DNA of 64,000 nucleotides from Liquorilactobacillus uvarum DSM 19971. GTDB taxonomy: Bacteria > Bacillota > Bacilli > Lactobacillales > Lactobacillaceae. The stretch lies in assembly GCF_001434935.1 (NCBI RefSeq), contig NZ_AZEG01000012.1, positions 1-64,000 on the forward strand. The letters are read 5' to 3'. Shown piece after piece: positions 25,123-34,979 of this stretch (position 1 is its first letter; the number at the start of each line of letters is the position of its first letter). Position numbers and translations under genes: made by a program. The notes under the pieces are model-generated. The model had not been told where the DNA came from. It saw only the letters and a list, made by a program, of their open reading frames with translations, and ran no database searches.

Positions 25123-25713
25123 TTGCTACAAGCAAACTACAATGAAATTAATGAGGAAATACGCAAAGATCCACAAAATGCTGTATATACACGAGGCAAG
25201 ATCAGGCCACTTTATTATGCAAATCCAAAAGCAAAGATTTTAATTATCGGGCAGGCACCTGGAAGAAAGGCACAAGACACACACATCATTTGGAATGATG
25301 TGAGTGGGGTGAGACTGCGTCAGTGGCTTGGGGTGTCAGATGAAGTTTTTTATCATTCTGGAAAAATTGCTGTGCTGCCGATGGATTTTTATTTTCCGGG
25401 AAAAGGCAAATCAGGTGATCTTCCTCCTAGAAAAGGATTTGCAGCTAAGTGGCATCCGCTATTATTGAAAACGATGCCTGAGATCCAGCTGACAGTTTTG
25501 GTCGGAAGCTATGCAGTCAAACATTACTTAAACTTGAAAAGTTCAGCTAAATTGACAGATGTTGTCCGTGCATATCAGTCTTATCTGCCTGAATATTTTC
25601 CGATAGTACATCCTTCACCGCGTAATCAAATATGGATGGCTAGGAATTCCTGGTTTGCTACACAAGTGATACCTGCTTTAAGGTCAAAAACAGAAAATCT
25701 GTTGAAGAATTAA
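25123..25713 (+). CDS. Uracil-DNA glycosylase family protein
   Basis: A 196-residue protein of the uracil-DNA glycosylase superfamily (family 4/5-like). IIGQAPGRKAQ (about residues 42-52) is motif I and VHPSPRNQ near residue 165 is the C-terminal motif. It should remove deaminated bases or a related lesion. It starts at TTG 25123 with AAGGAGG at 25109-25115. The gene lies alone, after repair-like genes. Whether it acts on uracil is not certain from motif I alone. Confidence 0.82.
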   Translation: MLQANYNEINEEIRKDPQNAVYTRGKIRPLYYANPKAKILIIGQAPGRKAQDTHIIWNDVSGVRLRQWLGVSDEVFYHSGKIAVLPMDFYFPGKGKSGDLPPRKGFAAKWHPLLLKTMPEIQLTVLVGSYAVKHYLNLKSSAKLTDVVRAYQSYLPEYFPIVHPSPRNQIWMARNSWFATQVIPALRSKTENLLKN

Positions 25714-25874
25714 AGCAATATAACCAGACAGTTTTTGGTTTAATACTAAAAAATTATTCATTCCTAGTTATTGTGAAAAAGCATTGGTGGAACATCAAAA
25801 AATTGAGTAGTAATTTTTGAGCAGTTGTTCTAACATGTGAACGTAAAATAGCACGAAAAGTGAGGACAGAAAAA

Positions 25875-27989
25875 GTGACGTTTGTTTATTCAATACTTTT
25901 ATTAATAATGGCTGTGATACTGGCAAACTTCATAGCACAGAAATTTACGTTTTTTCCGCAATCTATCTGGCAGATTATTTTAGGACTGCTGTGTGCAATG
26001 ACGCCATCATTATCCAGCTATATAGTTAATTTGGATCCTGAATGGTTCATGATGCTGATTATAGCTCCATTGTTGTTTTTTGAAGGCCAGCAGACACAAG
26101 GAAGAGTTATTTCGCAGAATATAAGAAATATTCTGCGCCTTTCAATTTTACTTGCCCTGATAACTATGTTTTTTCTAGGTTGGGGGATTCATCATTTCTT
26201 GAATTGGCCTTTTGCGGTTGCACTTGCGCTAGCGGCAATTGTAACTCCGACTGATGCGACTGCTTTAAATTCAGTTAACAAGGGGCTAGTGATGCCCAAA
26301 GGAGTTTTGCGTTCATTGAATCTTGAGTCAATGTTCAATGATGCAACTGGCATCGTTGCTTTAGAGTTGGCCATCGTTTGGATCAATACGGGGCATCTCT
26401 CAGTTGGCGAAGCTTTGCGGAAGTTTGCATTTGTTGCTCTTGGGGGGATCATTTTCGGCTTTGCGGCAGGCTTTTTAGTTATTCAATTGCGAAAATATTT
26501 ATTGCGAAAACAATTTGATGATATGACAGCTCAAGTTATGCTGCAGCTTTTAACACCAATATTGATCTATGTTGCAGCAGAAGAAATTGGAGTTTCAGGA
26601 ATTATTGCGGCAGTAATCGCTGGTATTATTCACCATGAAGAGCGCAGTCGAACATTGTTGGTTTCTTCGCAAATGAATAATCTGAGTACACAATTATGGA
26701 AAATTATTACACAAGTACTAAATGGTGTTGTTTTCGTTATTTTAGGGTTGAGTTTGGTACCAATTTTGAAGAACATTTTTGCCTTTCGCTTAGAAAAAAG
26801 TGCTGGCATTATTCTGACCGCTTTTCTTATTTATGCAAGTATGCTGATATTAAGATATTTTTATGCACTTTACGATGCAAAAAGAGTAAACAAAGAGATA
26901 CCCGAAGGTGTGTTTAAAGATGCCCTCGTTTTTTCATTAGGAGGGGTTCACGGAACTGTAACTCTCGCAATGGCTTTTTCGTTGCCGCTTTTTTTAGCCA
27001 ATCACCAGGTTTTTAAAGTTAGGGAAAACATTCTAACAGTTTCAGCATTGGTAATTCTGTTCAGTTTGGTGGTTCCGTTGATTCTACTGCCTATGGTTTT
27101 ATCTAAAGAACATGAAGCTTTTGATGTTGATGAATTAGATCAAGCTTACAATGAAATCGTGAACGCGGCGATGGCTTATATTACTACTTTAGAGATTTCA
27201 GACAAACGAAGGCAAAAATTGACACAACGAATCCAAACGCAGCGAGGGTACAAATATAATAAGGATCCTGAGACGTGGAATCAGGTGATTAAACAATTGG
27301 ATTACGTACGCAATCAAGCGGTTGAAAATGCAATCGAAGATGATTTGCTGTCAACAGATGCAATTAAGCTCTGGAATAGAATGAATGAAGGCAAAAAGTA
27401 CAAGCAACAAAACGTTAAAAGGATTAAAAAGGGAATAATATATAGGCATATGCTGTATCGTTTTTGGGAAAGATTGCTTAATTTATTTTTAACGGATAAA
27501 CAGAAAACAGAATATCGAGTGAAAAAATATCGGCATCGAATTGGGAAACTTGAGCATAAAAAAGAATGTACAGTAAATAATGAGGAACGTGCAGACGTTC
27601 AAGCCAAGATTACTAGATTTGAAAGAAAAATATCGCTGATACAAGTTTATGGGGATGCTGAACAAAAAGATCGATGGATAAAGGCCATGAAGGAAATCGA
27701 TGATGCAATGGCTGATGATGTTGCCGCATTTATTGAAAAAGTTGATAAGCAGAATTCAGATAAGGGGCTGGTTGTTGCCTTACGTGAAAAAATTAATAAC
27801 GAAAAGTTAAATGTACGTACACAGGACATCGAAAACCAGCAAAATATAGATCTGATGAATGTTCTGCAGTTTGAACTTGGATTTATAAAGGAACGAAATA
27901 CAGAGGGCAAGTATAGTGCTGACTTAACAAAGGTGTTATATGATGACATTATTGCAGCCCAAAGCATTATTTTGGAAGTTGGGGCATAA
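25875..27989 (+). CDS. CPA1-family Na+/H+ antiporter
   Basis: A 704-residue exchanger. The first 420 residues are polytopic with the CPA1 motifs VTPTDATALNSV and ESMFNDATGIVALE, in which the ND pair is the ion site. The remaining 280 residues are a charged cytoplasmic tail with coiled-coil character. It probably exports Na+ in exchange for H+. GTG 25875 is preferred over GTG 25860 because GAGG at 25862-25865 is correctly spaced and the membrane domain starts immediately. Confidence 0.88.
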   Translation: MTFVYSILLLIMAVILANFIAQKFTFFPQSIWQIILGLLCAMTPSLSSYIVNLDPEWFMMLIIAPLLFFEGQQTQGRVISQNIRNILRLSILLALITMFFLGWGIHHFLNWPFAVALALAAIVTPTDATALNSVNKGLVMPKGVLRSLNLESMFNDATGIVALELAIVWINTGHLSVGEALRKFAFVALGGIIFGFAAGFLVIQLRKYLLRKQFDDMTAQVMLQLLTPILIYVAAEEIGVSGIIAAVIAGIIHHEERSRTLLVSSQMNNLSTQLWKIITQVLNGVVFVILGLSLVPILKNIFAFRLEKSAGIILTAFLIYASMLILRYFYALYDAKRVNKEIPEGVFKDALVFSLGGVHGTVTLAMAFSLPLFLANHQVFKVRENILTVSALVILFSLVVPLILLPMVLSKEHEAFDVDELDQAYNEIVNAAMAYITTLEISDKRRQKLTQRIQTQRGYKYNKDPETWNQVIKQLDYVRNQAVENAIEDDLLSTDAIKLWNRMNEGKKYKQQNVKRIKKGIIYRHMLYRFWERLLNLFLTDKQKTEYRVKKYRHRIGKLEHKKECTVNNEERADVQAKITRFERKISLIQVYGDAEQKDRWIKAMKEIDDAMADDVAAFIEKVDKQNSDKGLVVALREKINNEKLNVRTQDIENQQNIDLMNVLQFELGFIKERNTEGKYSADLTKVLYDDIIAAQSIILEVGA

Positions 27990-28006
27990 AGGTAGTTTCC
28001 ACCACT

Positions 28007-28027
28007 AAAAAGCTGTCAAAGCTTTTT
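28007..28027 (+). terminator. Terminator after the antiporter
   Basis: AAAAAGCT pairs with AGCTTTTT across a short loop, followed by T residues. The stem is short (8 bp), so confidence is limited. Confidence 0.5.
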
Positions 28028-28119
28028 TAATGCAAATTCAAGACTAAATGGATAAAAAATATTTAAGGGACTAGCAATAGTTTGCAATTTAGGCGGGAGC
28101 AATGTAAAATCTAAGATAA

Positions 28120-28265
28120 TTAAAGGATGGGGATTAAGGATGATGGCTTTTAACGCAAAAACAGTACAAAATTGTTGTTGTCGTATTTCGTGCACGAGCA
28201 TTTGGAATACGTCTATTTTGGAGTATGGCTGTTTCTGCGTTGGCGGTTGAGCTATTCATCTTTTA
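28120..28265 (+). pseudogene. Possible remnant of a small membrane protein
   Basis: In the 406-base gap between the antiporter and metA-like genes, GGGGATTAAGG precedes ATGATG at 28140, whose frame ends after 37 codons in a Cys-rich stretch. The neighbouring frame over the same bases reads KIVVVVFRARAFGIRLFW and further hydrophobic residues to TAA near 28266, but has no start. A frameshifted membrane gene would explain both. The evidence is thin. Confidence 0.2.
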
Positions 28266-28288
28266 AAATAGCAATTCTATGTTCGAAA

Positions 28289-28320
28289 GCACGAATCTCA
28301 TGGAGATTGGTGCCTTTTTT
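28289..28320 (+). terminator. Terminator upstream of the metA-like gene
   Basis: GCACGAATCTC (28289-28299) pairs with GAGATTGGTGC (28303-28313) with one mismatch, followed by CTTTTTT. No complete gene precedes it within 280 bases, so it either ends a remnant transcript or acts as a leader attenuator for the downstream gene. I see no T-box or SAM-riboswitch motif with it. Confidence 0.65.
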
Positions 28321-28395
28321 GTATCTTTAATGGAGAGCCAAAAATTAATAATGAATTTAATACTAAACAGAAACGACTTGTAAAGGGAGAAACAT

Positions 28396-29235
28396 ATGAA
28401 AAAGCAGGAGAAAGTAAAAATTGGAATACTTAATCTGATGCATAATAAAGAAGAATCGCAACAACAGTTTGCAAAAGTCTTAAGCAATAAAGCTATGCCG
28501 ATTGAATTAACTTTTTATTATCCGGCAACACATTACAAAAAGCGACCAGTTCCAGAGAAACTTCAACAGATCGCCAGACCATTGAATTTAGAAGAAGTTA
28601 AACAACAGGATGCGTTTATTGTTTCGGGAGCTCCAATTGAAAAACTAGACTTCAGAGAAATTCGCTATATGCCTGAAGTGGAAGAACTTTTGGATGTTCT
28701 GGAAGAAAATGCAATTGAACAGCTTTATGTCTGCTGGGGGGCAATGGCTGCACTCAATTATTTTTACAGAATACAGAAAAATATGATGGCAGCCAAGGTT
28801 TTTGGTATTTATCCAAACTATATTCAAGCCAAAAGTGAACTTTTGCAGGGCGCTCATGATGGCTTTTTAGCGCCACATGCACGTTATGCCGAAATGGACC
28901 ACCGCCAGATTGCTGAGCATGAGGCACTCACTATTTTGGCTTCAGATGTGAACGGACATTTGACTTTGGTGGAAGCGGCGAAAGCACACCAAACGTTTTT
29001 ATTTTCTCACCTGGAATATGATAAGGATGCTCTTCTAAAGGAATACCAGCGTGAAGTAGTAGCCTATCCGAATAGCGAGCAGAATTTGGTTAAGCCAAAG
29101 AATTACTTTAAATATCCGGCGAAAATGGAGATGCCTATCTTTAGCTGGGAAGAGACACAAAAAGGGTTCTATAACAACTGGCTTAAAAAAGTTTTTACTT
29201 CCAGAAGCAAGAATCTTTTAGCATATGAGTCTTAA
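28396..29235 (+). CDS. metA: MetA-family homoserine O-acyltransferase, probably acetyl-specific
   Basis: A 279-residue enzyme activating homoserine for methionine synthesis. The catalytic Cys is C113 (LYVCWGAMAAL); H205 and E207 (SHLEYD) complete the site. The residue that separates acetyl- from succinyl-transferring MetA enzymes (Glu versus Gly after GAP[VL]) is E82 in SGAPIEKL, which favours acetyl-CoA. The protein lacks the roughly 25-residue N-terminal extension of most MetA proteins and the NLMP motif reads NLMH, so it is somewhat divergent. AAGGGAG precedes the ATG. It lies just before the Met T-box. Confidence 0.82.
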   Translation: MKKQEKVKIGILNLMHNKEESQQQFAKVLSNKAMPIELTFYYPATHYKKRPVPEKLQQIARPLNLEEVKQQDAFIVSGAPIEKLDFREIRYMPEVEELLDVLEENAIEQLYVCWGAMAALNYFYRIQKNMMAAKVFGIYPNYIQAKSELLQGAHDGFLAPHARYAEMDHRQIAEHEALTILASDVNGHLTLVEAAKAHQTFLFSHLEYDKDALLKEYQREVVAYPNSEQNLVKPKNYFKYPAKMEMPIFSWEETQKGFYNNWLKKVFTSRSKNLLAYES

Positions 29236-29289
29236 GTATAGTGATCATTTTTATGTTTACGTTGAGAGGCATACTTAATTAAAAAACAC

Positions 29290-29317
29290 TTGACAATTTT
29301 ATTAATTAAGTTAAAAT
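29290..29317 (+). promoter_or_regulatory. Promoter of the metQNI leader
   Basis: TTGACA (29290-29295) and TAAAAT (29312-29317) are separated by 16 bp. A perfect TATAAT at 29323-29328 is too far (27 bp) from this -35 to share it. Confidence 0.65.
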
Positions 29318-29334
29318 ACGGTTATAATAATTAT

Positions 29335-29623
29335 ATGAACGATAAACATATTGAAGAGTAGAGTACAAGTTGGATTCTCTAAGAGAGCTTCTGGGTGGTG
29401 CGAAGAAGTGTGATGAAGATTTGGAATATGGACTTGGAATGGTAGCGGTAATGTTGTTTAGCCGCTGACGGGGTTGCGACCGTTAATGATGCAAAGTTAT
29501 ACTGCTTTATCTTACACAGGTGTAGAGTAGTGTATCTTATCGAGGCAGTCGGTGTGAGCAGGCTGCGAATGAAGGTGGCATCACGGAAGCATCCGTCCTT
29601 TTAGAGGGACGGGTGTTTTTTTG
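29335..29623 (+). promoter_or_regulatory. T-box leader, methionine specifier
   Basis: The 290-base leader has the T-box order: a stem I with GAGTAGA, a distal AGAGAGCTTCTGGG region and a specifier loop GGAAT-ATG-GAC, giving ATG (Met) at 29428-29430. The T-box core GAAGGTGGCATCACGG lies at 29571-29586. The terminator GCATCCGTCC/GGACGGGTGT (29589-29616) ends in T residues. Uncharged tRNA-Met should stabilise the antiterminator and switch on metQNI. The variable base after TGG is C, whereas A73 of tRNA-Met would need T. Confidence 0.85.
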
Positions 29624-29695
29624 TCTAAAAAAGGGCAGCTTCTTCTAATCTTTATCATATTCATATTATAAAAACTACACAGGGGAGAGAAAATA

Positions 29696-30538
29696 ATGAA
29701 AAAATCATTAAAGTATATTATAGGGGTACTTGTTTTGATAGTTATTGTTGTTGCAGGTTACTTTAGTTTTGGTGGTGGGAAAAAAGCTGAAGCTGAAACG
29801 GTCACTGTCGGAATTATGTCAGGTTCTAAACAAGATGACCAAGTTTGGAAGGCTGTTTCAAAAACAGCTAAGGAAAAATACAATCTTAATTTGAAATTCA
29901 AGAAATTTACAGACTATTCACAACCTAATAAAGCACTGACAAGCGGAAATATCGATCTTAATTCATTTCAACATTATGCCTTCTTGAATGCGTGGAACAA
30001 GGCAAATAAAACAAACATTGAAGCCATTGGGAAGACGGTAATTATGCCGATCCGACTGTATTCAAATAAGGTAAAAAGCATCAAAGAAATCGAAAATGGG
30101 GCAACAATCGCCGTTCCTAATGATGCAACTAACGAATCACGTGCACTGTATGTTTTGAAGAATGCAGGACTTATCACGTTGAAGTCTAACAGCGGGTTAG
30201 CAACAGTTAAATCAATTGCTAAAAACCCTAAGAATCTTCAAATCAAAGAACTTGATGCAAGTCAAACTGCGCGTTCCTTATCAGATGTAACAGCGGCAGT
30301 TATCAATGGGAACTATGCACAAACTGCAGGAATCAATTATAAGTCTGCAATCTATGTTGAACCGGTTAACAAAGATTCTGAACAATGGATAAACATTATT
30401 GCGGCAAATAAAAAGAACAAAAATAAGAAAGCATATAAGGAAGTTGTAAAAGCTTACCAATCAGAAGCGACAAAGAAAGCGATCAAAGATGCATATGGAA
30501 CTGCTGAAGTGCCAGCATGGGATATTAAATTGAAGTAA
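29696..30538 (+). CDS. metQ: Methionine ABC transporter substrate-binding protein
   Basis: A 280-residue NlpA/MetQ-family binding protein ([51 protein letters not shown]). The N-terminus is [20 protein letters not shown] followed by YFSFGGGKK, a hydrophobic helix with no lipobox cysteine, so the protein is probably anchored by an uncleaved helix rather than a lipid. AGGGGAGA lies before the ATG. The Met T-box controls it and metN, metI follow, so methionine is the likely ligand. Confidence 0.9.
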   Translation: MKKSLKYIIGVLVLIVIVVAGYFSFGGGKKAEAETVTVGIMSGSKQDDQVWKAVSKTAKEKYNLNLKFKKFTDYSQPNKALTSGNIDLNSFQHYAFLNAWNKANKTNIEAIGKTVIMPIRLYSNKVKSIKEIENGATIAVPNDATNESRALYVLKNAGLITLKSNSGLATVKSIAKNPKNLQIKELDASQTARSLSDVTAAVINGNYAQTAGINYKSAIYVEPVNKDSEQWINIIAANKKNKNKKAYKEVVKAYQSEATKKAIKDAYGTAEVPAWDIKLK

Positions 30539-30596
30539 ATATGTGCCTTTGCTGGCTAAGCAGAAGCAATTTATGAAAGTCATGGGGTGCAGCAGA

Positions 30597-31679
30597 ATGA
30601 CAGAAAAAATTATTGAACTGGATAATATTAGTGTTACTTTTAAACAAAAAGATCAAACGATCGAGGCTGTAAAAAATGTTTCTTTGGATATTAATAAGGG
30701 TGATGTCTATGGAATCGTTGGTTATTCAGGAGCGGGTAAATCAACTTTGGTCAGGGTTATTAATTTGCTTCAGAAACCCTCTTCTGGAAAAGCTGTAATC
30801 AATGGTGATGTTTTTTATGAAAATATTGATGGGCATGAGAAAATCATTGAAATCAATAAACTAAGAAAAAAACGACGCAAAATAGGAATGATCTTTCAAC
30901 ATTTTAATTTGCTTAATGAACAGACAGTTGTTCAAAATGTTGCCTTTGCGCTTAAACACAGCTCATTGAAGGAAAAAGAAATAACGAAAAAATCTTTGGA
31001 CTTGCTGAAACTCGTCGGTTTGGAGGAACGTGCCAACGCATATCCTTCACAATTATCCGGCGGTCAGCAGCAACGTGTTGCTATTGCACGTGCATTGGCA
31101 AATGATCCAGAAATATTGATTTCTGATGAAGGAACTTCAGCTTTGGATCCTAAGAATACGATCCAAATTCTGGATCTGCTGAAACGTTTGAACAATGAAT
31201 TGGGCTTGACAGTGGTTTTGATCACACATGAAATGGAAGCTGTTAAACGGATTGCTGATCGTGTAGCAGTAATGGAAAATGGTGAAATTATTGAAACTGG
31301 TAATTTATTGGACATTTTTGTGCACGCTAAGCATAAGCTGACAAGAGAATTTGTTGGGACGGAGAGCGGATCTGCTAAGGCATTGGCAACTTTGAAAGCT
31401 GCTAAGCTGGTCCAGCTTGATAGTGATCAAGAATGCATTCAGTTAACTTATATTGGCTCATCTGTCAGTGAGTCGCTGATAGTTAAGCTGTACAAGGATT
31501 TTGATATTATTGCCAGCATTATTTATGGTAATATTGAGATTCTTCAGGAGACACCTGTCGGAGCACTTTTTGTTATCGTTAAGGGAAGTGCAGAAAATCG
31601 TGAAAAAGCTATCACATTTTTAAAGGAACAGGATATTATTGTGACAAAAGTGGAAGCAGGTGAAATATTCAATGGCTGA
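30597..31679 (+). CDS. metN: Methionine ABC transporter ATP-binding protein
   Basis: A 360-residue ATPase with Walker [10 protein letters not shown], signature LSGGQQQR, Walker [13 protein letters not shown] and switch ITHEM, then a C-terminal NIL/ACT-like domain (about 280-355) that senses methionine in homologues. ATG 30597 has GGGGTG upstream; the longer frame adds 18 unrelated residues. The Walker B Asp-Glu is followed by Gly where Ala is usual. It overlaps metI by 8 bases. Confidence 0.93.
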   Translation: MTEKIIELDNISVTFKQKDQTIEAVKNVSLDINKGDVYGIVGYSGAGKSTLVRVINLLQKPSSGKAVINGDVFYENIDGHEKIIEINKLRKKRRKIGMIFQHFNLLNEQTVVQNVAFALKHSSLKEKEITKKSLDLLKLVGLEERANAYPSQLSGGQQQRVAIARALANDPEILISDEGTSALDPKNTIQILDLLKRLNNELGLTVVLITHEMEAVKRIADRVAVMENGEIIETGNLLDIFVHAKHKLTREFVGTESGSAKALATLKAAKLVQLDSDQECIQLTYIGSSVSESLIVKLYKDFDIIASIIYGNIEILQETPVGALFVIVKGSAENREKAITFLKEQDIIVTKVEAGEIFNG

Positions 31680-32373
31680 GTTATTTACTAAGTATTTTCC
31701 GAATGTTGTTTATCAAGGTTGGGGCGGTGATGGCGGGTGGCTTCCAGCAATTGGTCAAACGCTGTATATGACGTTTTGGTCCGCTATTTTTGGTGGAATC
31801 TTGGGTCTCATATTTGGAATAGGTCTCGTTTTGACAGATTCAGATGGAATTCTACCCAACCGAGGGACTTTTAGTTTTTTTGATAAAGTCGTTTCCTTTT
31901 TTAGAGCCATTCCGTTTATTATTTTATTGGCGTTTATTGCACCAGTGACACAGAAAATCGTTGGAACGCAAATTGGAACAACAGCTGCACTTGTTCCACT
32001 TTCACTAGGTGTTTTCCCATTCTATGCTCGTCAGGTTCAAGTGGCACTGGCAAGTGTTGACCATGGAATTATTGAAGCTGCGCAGTCTCTAGGAGCCACC
32101 TTCAGTGACATCATTTTTGACGTTTATCTGCGTGAAGCACGTTCGGAACTGATAAGGGTGACAACTGTTACGCTGATCAGCTTGATTGGGTTAACAGCAA
32201 TGGCTGGAGCTATTGGTGCTGGAGGTTTGGGTAATATGGCGATCGCTTATGGTTATAACCGCTTTGCAAATGATACAACCTTTATTGCAACTTTACTGGT
32301 ATTGATCTTTGTGTTGCTTGTACAGTTGATTGGCGATTTTTTGGCGAGGATCTTGAATCATAAGAATAGCTGA
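31672..32373 (+). CDS. metI: Methionine ABC transporter permease
   Basis: A 233-residue inner-membrane permease with about five hydrophobic segments. The EAA-type loop that contacts MetN reads [22 protein letters not shown] 31672 overlaps the metN stop and uses AGGTG within it. It completes the metQNI importer under T-box control. Confidence 0.92.
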   Translation: MAELFTKYFPNVVYQGWGGDGGWLPAIGQTLYMTFWSAIFGGILGLIFGIGLVLTDSDGILPNRGTFSFFDKVVSFFRAIPFIILLAFIAPVTQKIVGTQIGTTAALVPLSLGVFPFYARQVQVALASVDHGIIEAAQSLGATFSDIIFDVYLREARSELIRVTTVTLISLIGLTAMAGAIGAGGLGNMAIAYGYNRFANDTTFIATLLVLIFVLLVQLIGDFLARILNHKNS

Positions 32374-32416
32374 TTTAAAATTGCCAGCTTGATTTTTTAG
32401 AGAGATGCGATTATCT

Positions 32417-33562
32417 ATGAATAAAAAAGAAAAATTGAAAATATTAACGGATCTGATTAAAATACGGTCTGTGAATGGCAATGAACTTGCTGTTTCTGAA
32501 TACATTGTTGCGTTATTAAAAAAAAGGAATATAGCAGTTAAAATCGATCGTTTTGACGACAAGCGGGCAAATTTGATCGCCGAAATTGGTAAGTCGAGTA
32601 GTAAAGGCGCTCTGTGTTTTACTGGACATCAAGATACAGTCGCTGTTGCTGAAAGGGATAATTGGGAATATGGACCTTTTTCAGGACAGATTGTAGACGG
32701 AAAGGTTTATGGGCGTGGTGCTGCAGATATGAAGAGCGGACTTGCTGCCCAGATAATTATGCTAATTGAGCTAGTCGAAGAACAGCGTAACCTCAATGGT
32801 ATAGTTCGTTTTGTTGCCACTGCAGGTGAAGAATATGGCGCGCAAGGTGCCTATCGCTTAAACTCTCAAGAAATAACAGAGGACATCGATGCAATGGTGG
32901 TAGGTGAACCGACAAGCGGACAAATCATTTATGCTCACTCAGGAAGTTTAAATTATCAAATTAGGAGTTACGGGAAATCTGCACACAGTTCCCGACCAGC
33001 ACAGGGAATCAACGCAATCAGTGGGCTCGTACAATATATCAATGCAGAGAAAACATTGTTTGATGACACTCCATCAGATCCTTTTTTAGGGCGTGTTCAA
33101 CACAGTGTCACCTTAATCAAAGGTGGACAGCAGGTTAATAGTATTCCAAGCTATGCAGAACTCTATGGTAATATCCGGCCTACAAAAAGTTTCAATAATG
33201 ATCAGATTATTGAACGAGTACGGAATAAAATCAAGAAAATAAATCATGAGAGTCTATTCAAATTGGAATTTTCAATTGTTCATAATTTCTATCCAATTGG
33301 GACGTCGCCTAATAATAGTTTTGTAAAGCTTGCGCAAAAAATTGCATCTGAACAGTACAAGGATCGTGAGATTGATTTGAAAACAATTAATGGAGCAACG
33401 GATGCTAGCGTATTTATTCAAAGCAAACCTAATATGCCAGTTATTGTCCTAGGTCCAGATGCTTGGAAATCTGCACATCAAGCGAATGAATTTACAACAG
33501 TGGATAGTTATTTGAAGACAATAGAAATTTATAAAAAAATTGCGTTAAGTTTTTTTGAGTAA
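32417..33562 (+). CDS. ArgE/DapE-family metallo-deacylase, copy 2
   Basis: A 381-residue M20-family enzyme: TGHQDTV, GRGAADMKSGLAA, ATAGEEYGAQGA and HQANEFTT carry the zinc and catalytic residues. It aligns end to end with the product at 18872 (same N-terminal KIL..LIKI.SVN.NE pattern). It follows metI by 43 bases and may share the T-box transcript, so it might release methionine or another amino acid from an N-acyl form. ATG 32417 is favoured by alignment with the paralogue; ATG 32405 is also possible. Confidence 0.8.
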   Translation: MNKKEKLKILTDLIKIRSVNGNELAVSEYIVALLKKRNIAVKIDRFDDKRANLIAEIGKSSSKGALCFTGHQDTVAVAERDNWEYGPFSGQIVDGKVYGRGAADMKSGLAAQIIMLIELVEEQRNLNGIVRFVATAGEEYGAQGAYRLNSQEITEDIDAMVVGEPTSGQIIYAHSGSLNYQIRSYGKSAHSSRPAQGINAISGLVQYINAEKTLFDDTPSDPFLGRVQHSVTLIKGGQQVNSIPSYAELYGNIRPTKSFNNDQIIERVRNKIKKINHESLFKLEFSIVHNFYPIGTSPNNSFVKLAQKIASEQYKDREIDLKTINGATDASVFIQSKPNMPVIVLGPDAWKSAHQANEFTTVDSYLKTIEIYKKIALSFFE

Positions 33563-33628
33563 GCTTGGTATGCTCACTCTTTTGAAGAAACAGCTGCGAG
33601 AGATGATTGGATTGGAAGGAAATGGCTA

Positions 33629-34807
33629 ATGAAATTTGACGAGTCACAGATGTTAAAGAAACTGCCAGCGCAATTTTTTGCAGCTCTGGTAGCAAAGGTA
33701 AATAAAAAAATTGATGCGGGAAATGATGTAATTAATCTTGGACAAGGGAATCCGGATCAGCCAACGTTTGATTATATTGTTTCGGCGCTTGGAGAAGCAG
33801 CAAAAGATCCAAGCACACATAAGTATTCACCGTTCAGGGGACTTGCTGAATTAAAGAAGGCAGCTGCTGATTTTTACGAACAAGAATATGGTGTTAAGGT
33901 CAATCCTGAAAAGGAAATCGCAATTTTAGGCGGTTCGAAAATTGGTTTGGTTGAGCTTCCATGGGCTTTGATGAATCCGGGTGAAAGCCTTCTACTGCCG
34001 GATCCGGGCTATCCAGATTATCTGTCGGGTGTTGCTTTAGGTAAAGTAAAGTATGATACGGTCCCTTTGCGCAGGGAAAATGATTTTCTGCCTGATTATA
34101 ATGAAATTCCTGAAGAAGTTGCTCGCAAGGCTAAATTCATTTATTTGAATTATCCGAACAACCCCACTGGAGCTGTAGCAACGAAGAAGTTCTATCAGGA
34201 AACTGTTGCGTTTGCTCAAAAGTACGACATTGGTGTTGTGAGTGATTTTGCATACGGTGCGTTAGGTTTTGATAATTATAAAAATCCAAGCTTTCTGCAA
34301 GCTGAGGGTGCAAAAGATGTTGGAATTGAAATCTATACATTTTCTAAGACCTTTAACATGGCCGGCTGGCGTTTGGCATTTGCTGTTGGAAACGCAGAGA
34401 TTATTGAAGCTCTAAATTTGATTCAAGATCATTTATTTGTCAGTGTTTTTCCGGCAATTCAAGAAGCTGGGATCGAAGCGTTGCGTTCAGAACAAAGAAG
34501 AAAAGAAGTTGATGCTTTAGTGGCACGCTATCAGCAGCGGCGCGATGCATTTATTTCTGAGGCGGCTAAGATTGGTTGGAATGCATTTGTTCCCGGTGGG
34601 ACTTTTTATACATGGATGCCGGTCCCAGAAGGGTATACAAGTGAAAGCTTTGCTGATCTTTTATTGGATAAGGCCAATGTGGCAGTTGCTCCTGGAAAAG
34701 GATTCGGCCCAATGGGTGATGGGTATGTTCGGATCGGTTTGCTTGTTTCACCTGAAAGATTGATTGAAGCCGTGAAACGGATCAGTGAACTGCATTTATT
34801 CAAATAA
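33629..34807 (+). CDS. PLP-dependent aminotransferase, MtnE-like
   Basis: A 392-residue fold-type I aminotransferase. INLGQGNPDQPT, YSPFRGL, LNYPNNPTGA, SDFAYGALGFD and the PLP lysine in YTFSKTFNMAGWR are present. The sequence strongly resembles Bacillus YkrV/MtnE, which transaminates 2-keto-4-methylthiobutyrate to methionine. Its position after metQNI fits this. GGAAGG lies before the ATG. Aromatic or branched-chain keto acids are also accepted by relatives, so specificity is not fixed. Confidence 0.82.
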   Translation: MKFDESQMLKKLPAQFFAALVAKVNKKIDAGNDVINLGQGNPDQPTFDYIVSALGEAAKDPSTHKYSPFRGLAELKKAAADFYEQEYGVKVNPEKEIAILGGSKIGLVELPWALMNPGESLLLPDPGYPDYLSGVALGKVKYDTVPLRRENDFLPDYNEIPEEVARKAKFIYLNYPNNPTGAVATKKFYQETVAFAQKYDIGVVSDFAYGALGFDNYKNPSFLQAEGAKDVGIEIYTFSKTFNMAGWRLAFAVGNAEIIEALNLIQDHLFVSVFPAIQEAGIEALRSEQRRKEVDALVARYQQRRDAFISEAAKIGWNAFVPGGTFYTWMPVPEGYTSESFADLLLDKANVAVAPGKGFGPMGDGYVRIGLLVSPERLIEAVKRISELHLFK

Positions 34808-34861
34808 AAATAAAAAGAAGGTATACGTGTTTTTTCAAGTGGATGTTGTGCAATCTCTGAA

Positions 34862-34895
34862 TTAACCCTTATTCGAATTATTAAAAGGGTTTTTA
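34862..34895 (+). terminator. Terminator after the aminotransferase
   Basis: AACCCTT (34864-34870) pairs with AAGGGTT (34885-34891), followed by a short T run. Confidence 0.7.
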
Positions 34896-34937
34896 GTGAA
34901 AGTTATCTCTGTTAATAAAAAACTAAAAAGTAGTAAT

Positions 34938-34979
34938 AAAAGCGATCTCATATATAATATATGTGAAGAGCGCTTTTTT
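34938..34979 (+). terminator. Terminator-like hairpin immediately before acoR
   Basis: AAAAGCG (34938-34944) and TCATATA pair with TATGTGA and CGCTTTT (34971-34977), ending in six T. It lies only about 10 bases before the acoR ribosome site at 34989. Since no promoter fits between it and acoR, the acoR transcript probably crosses it, which suggests attenuation or a leaky terminator. Confidence 0.55.

Noticed and set aside
29323-29328. Perfect TATAAT upstream of the Met T-box
   Set aside because: It is 27 bp from the TTGACA box. TAAAAT at 29312 gives a normal spacer, though an alternative start cannot be excluded.
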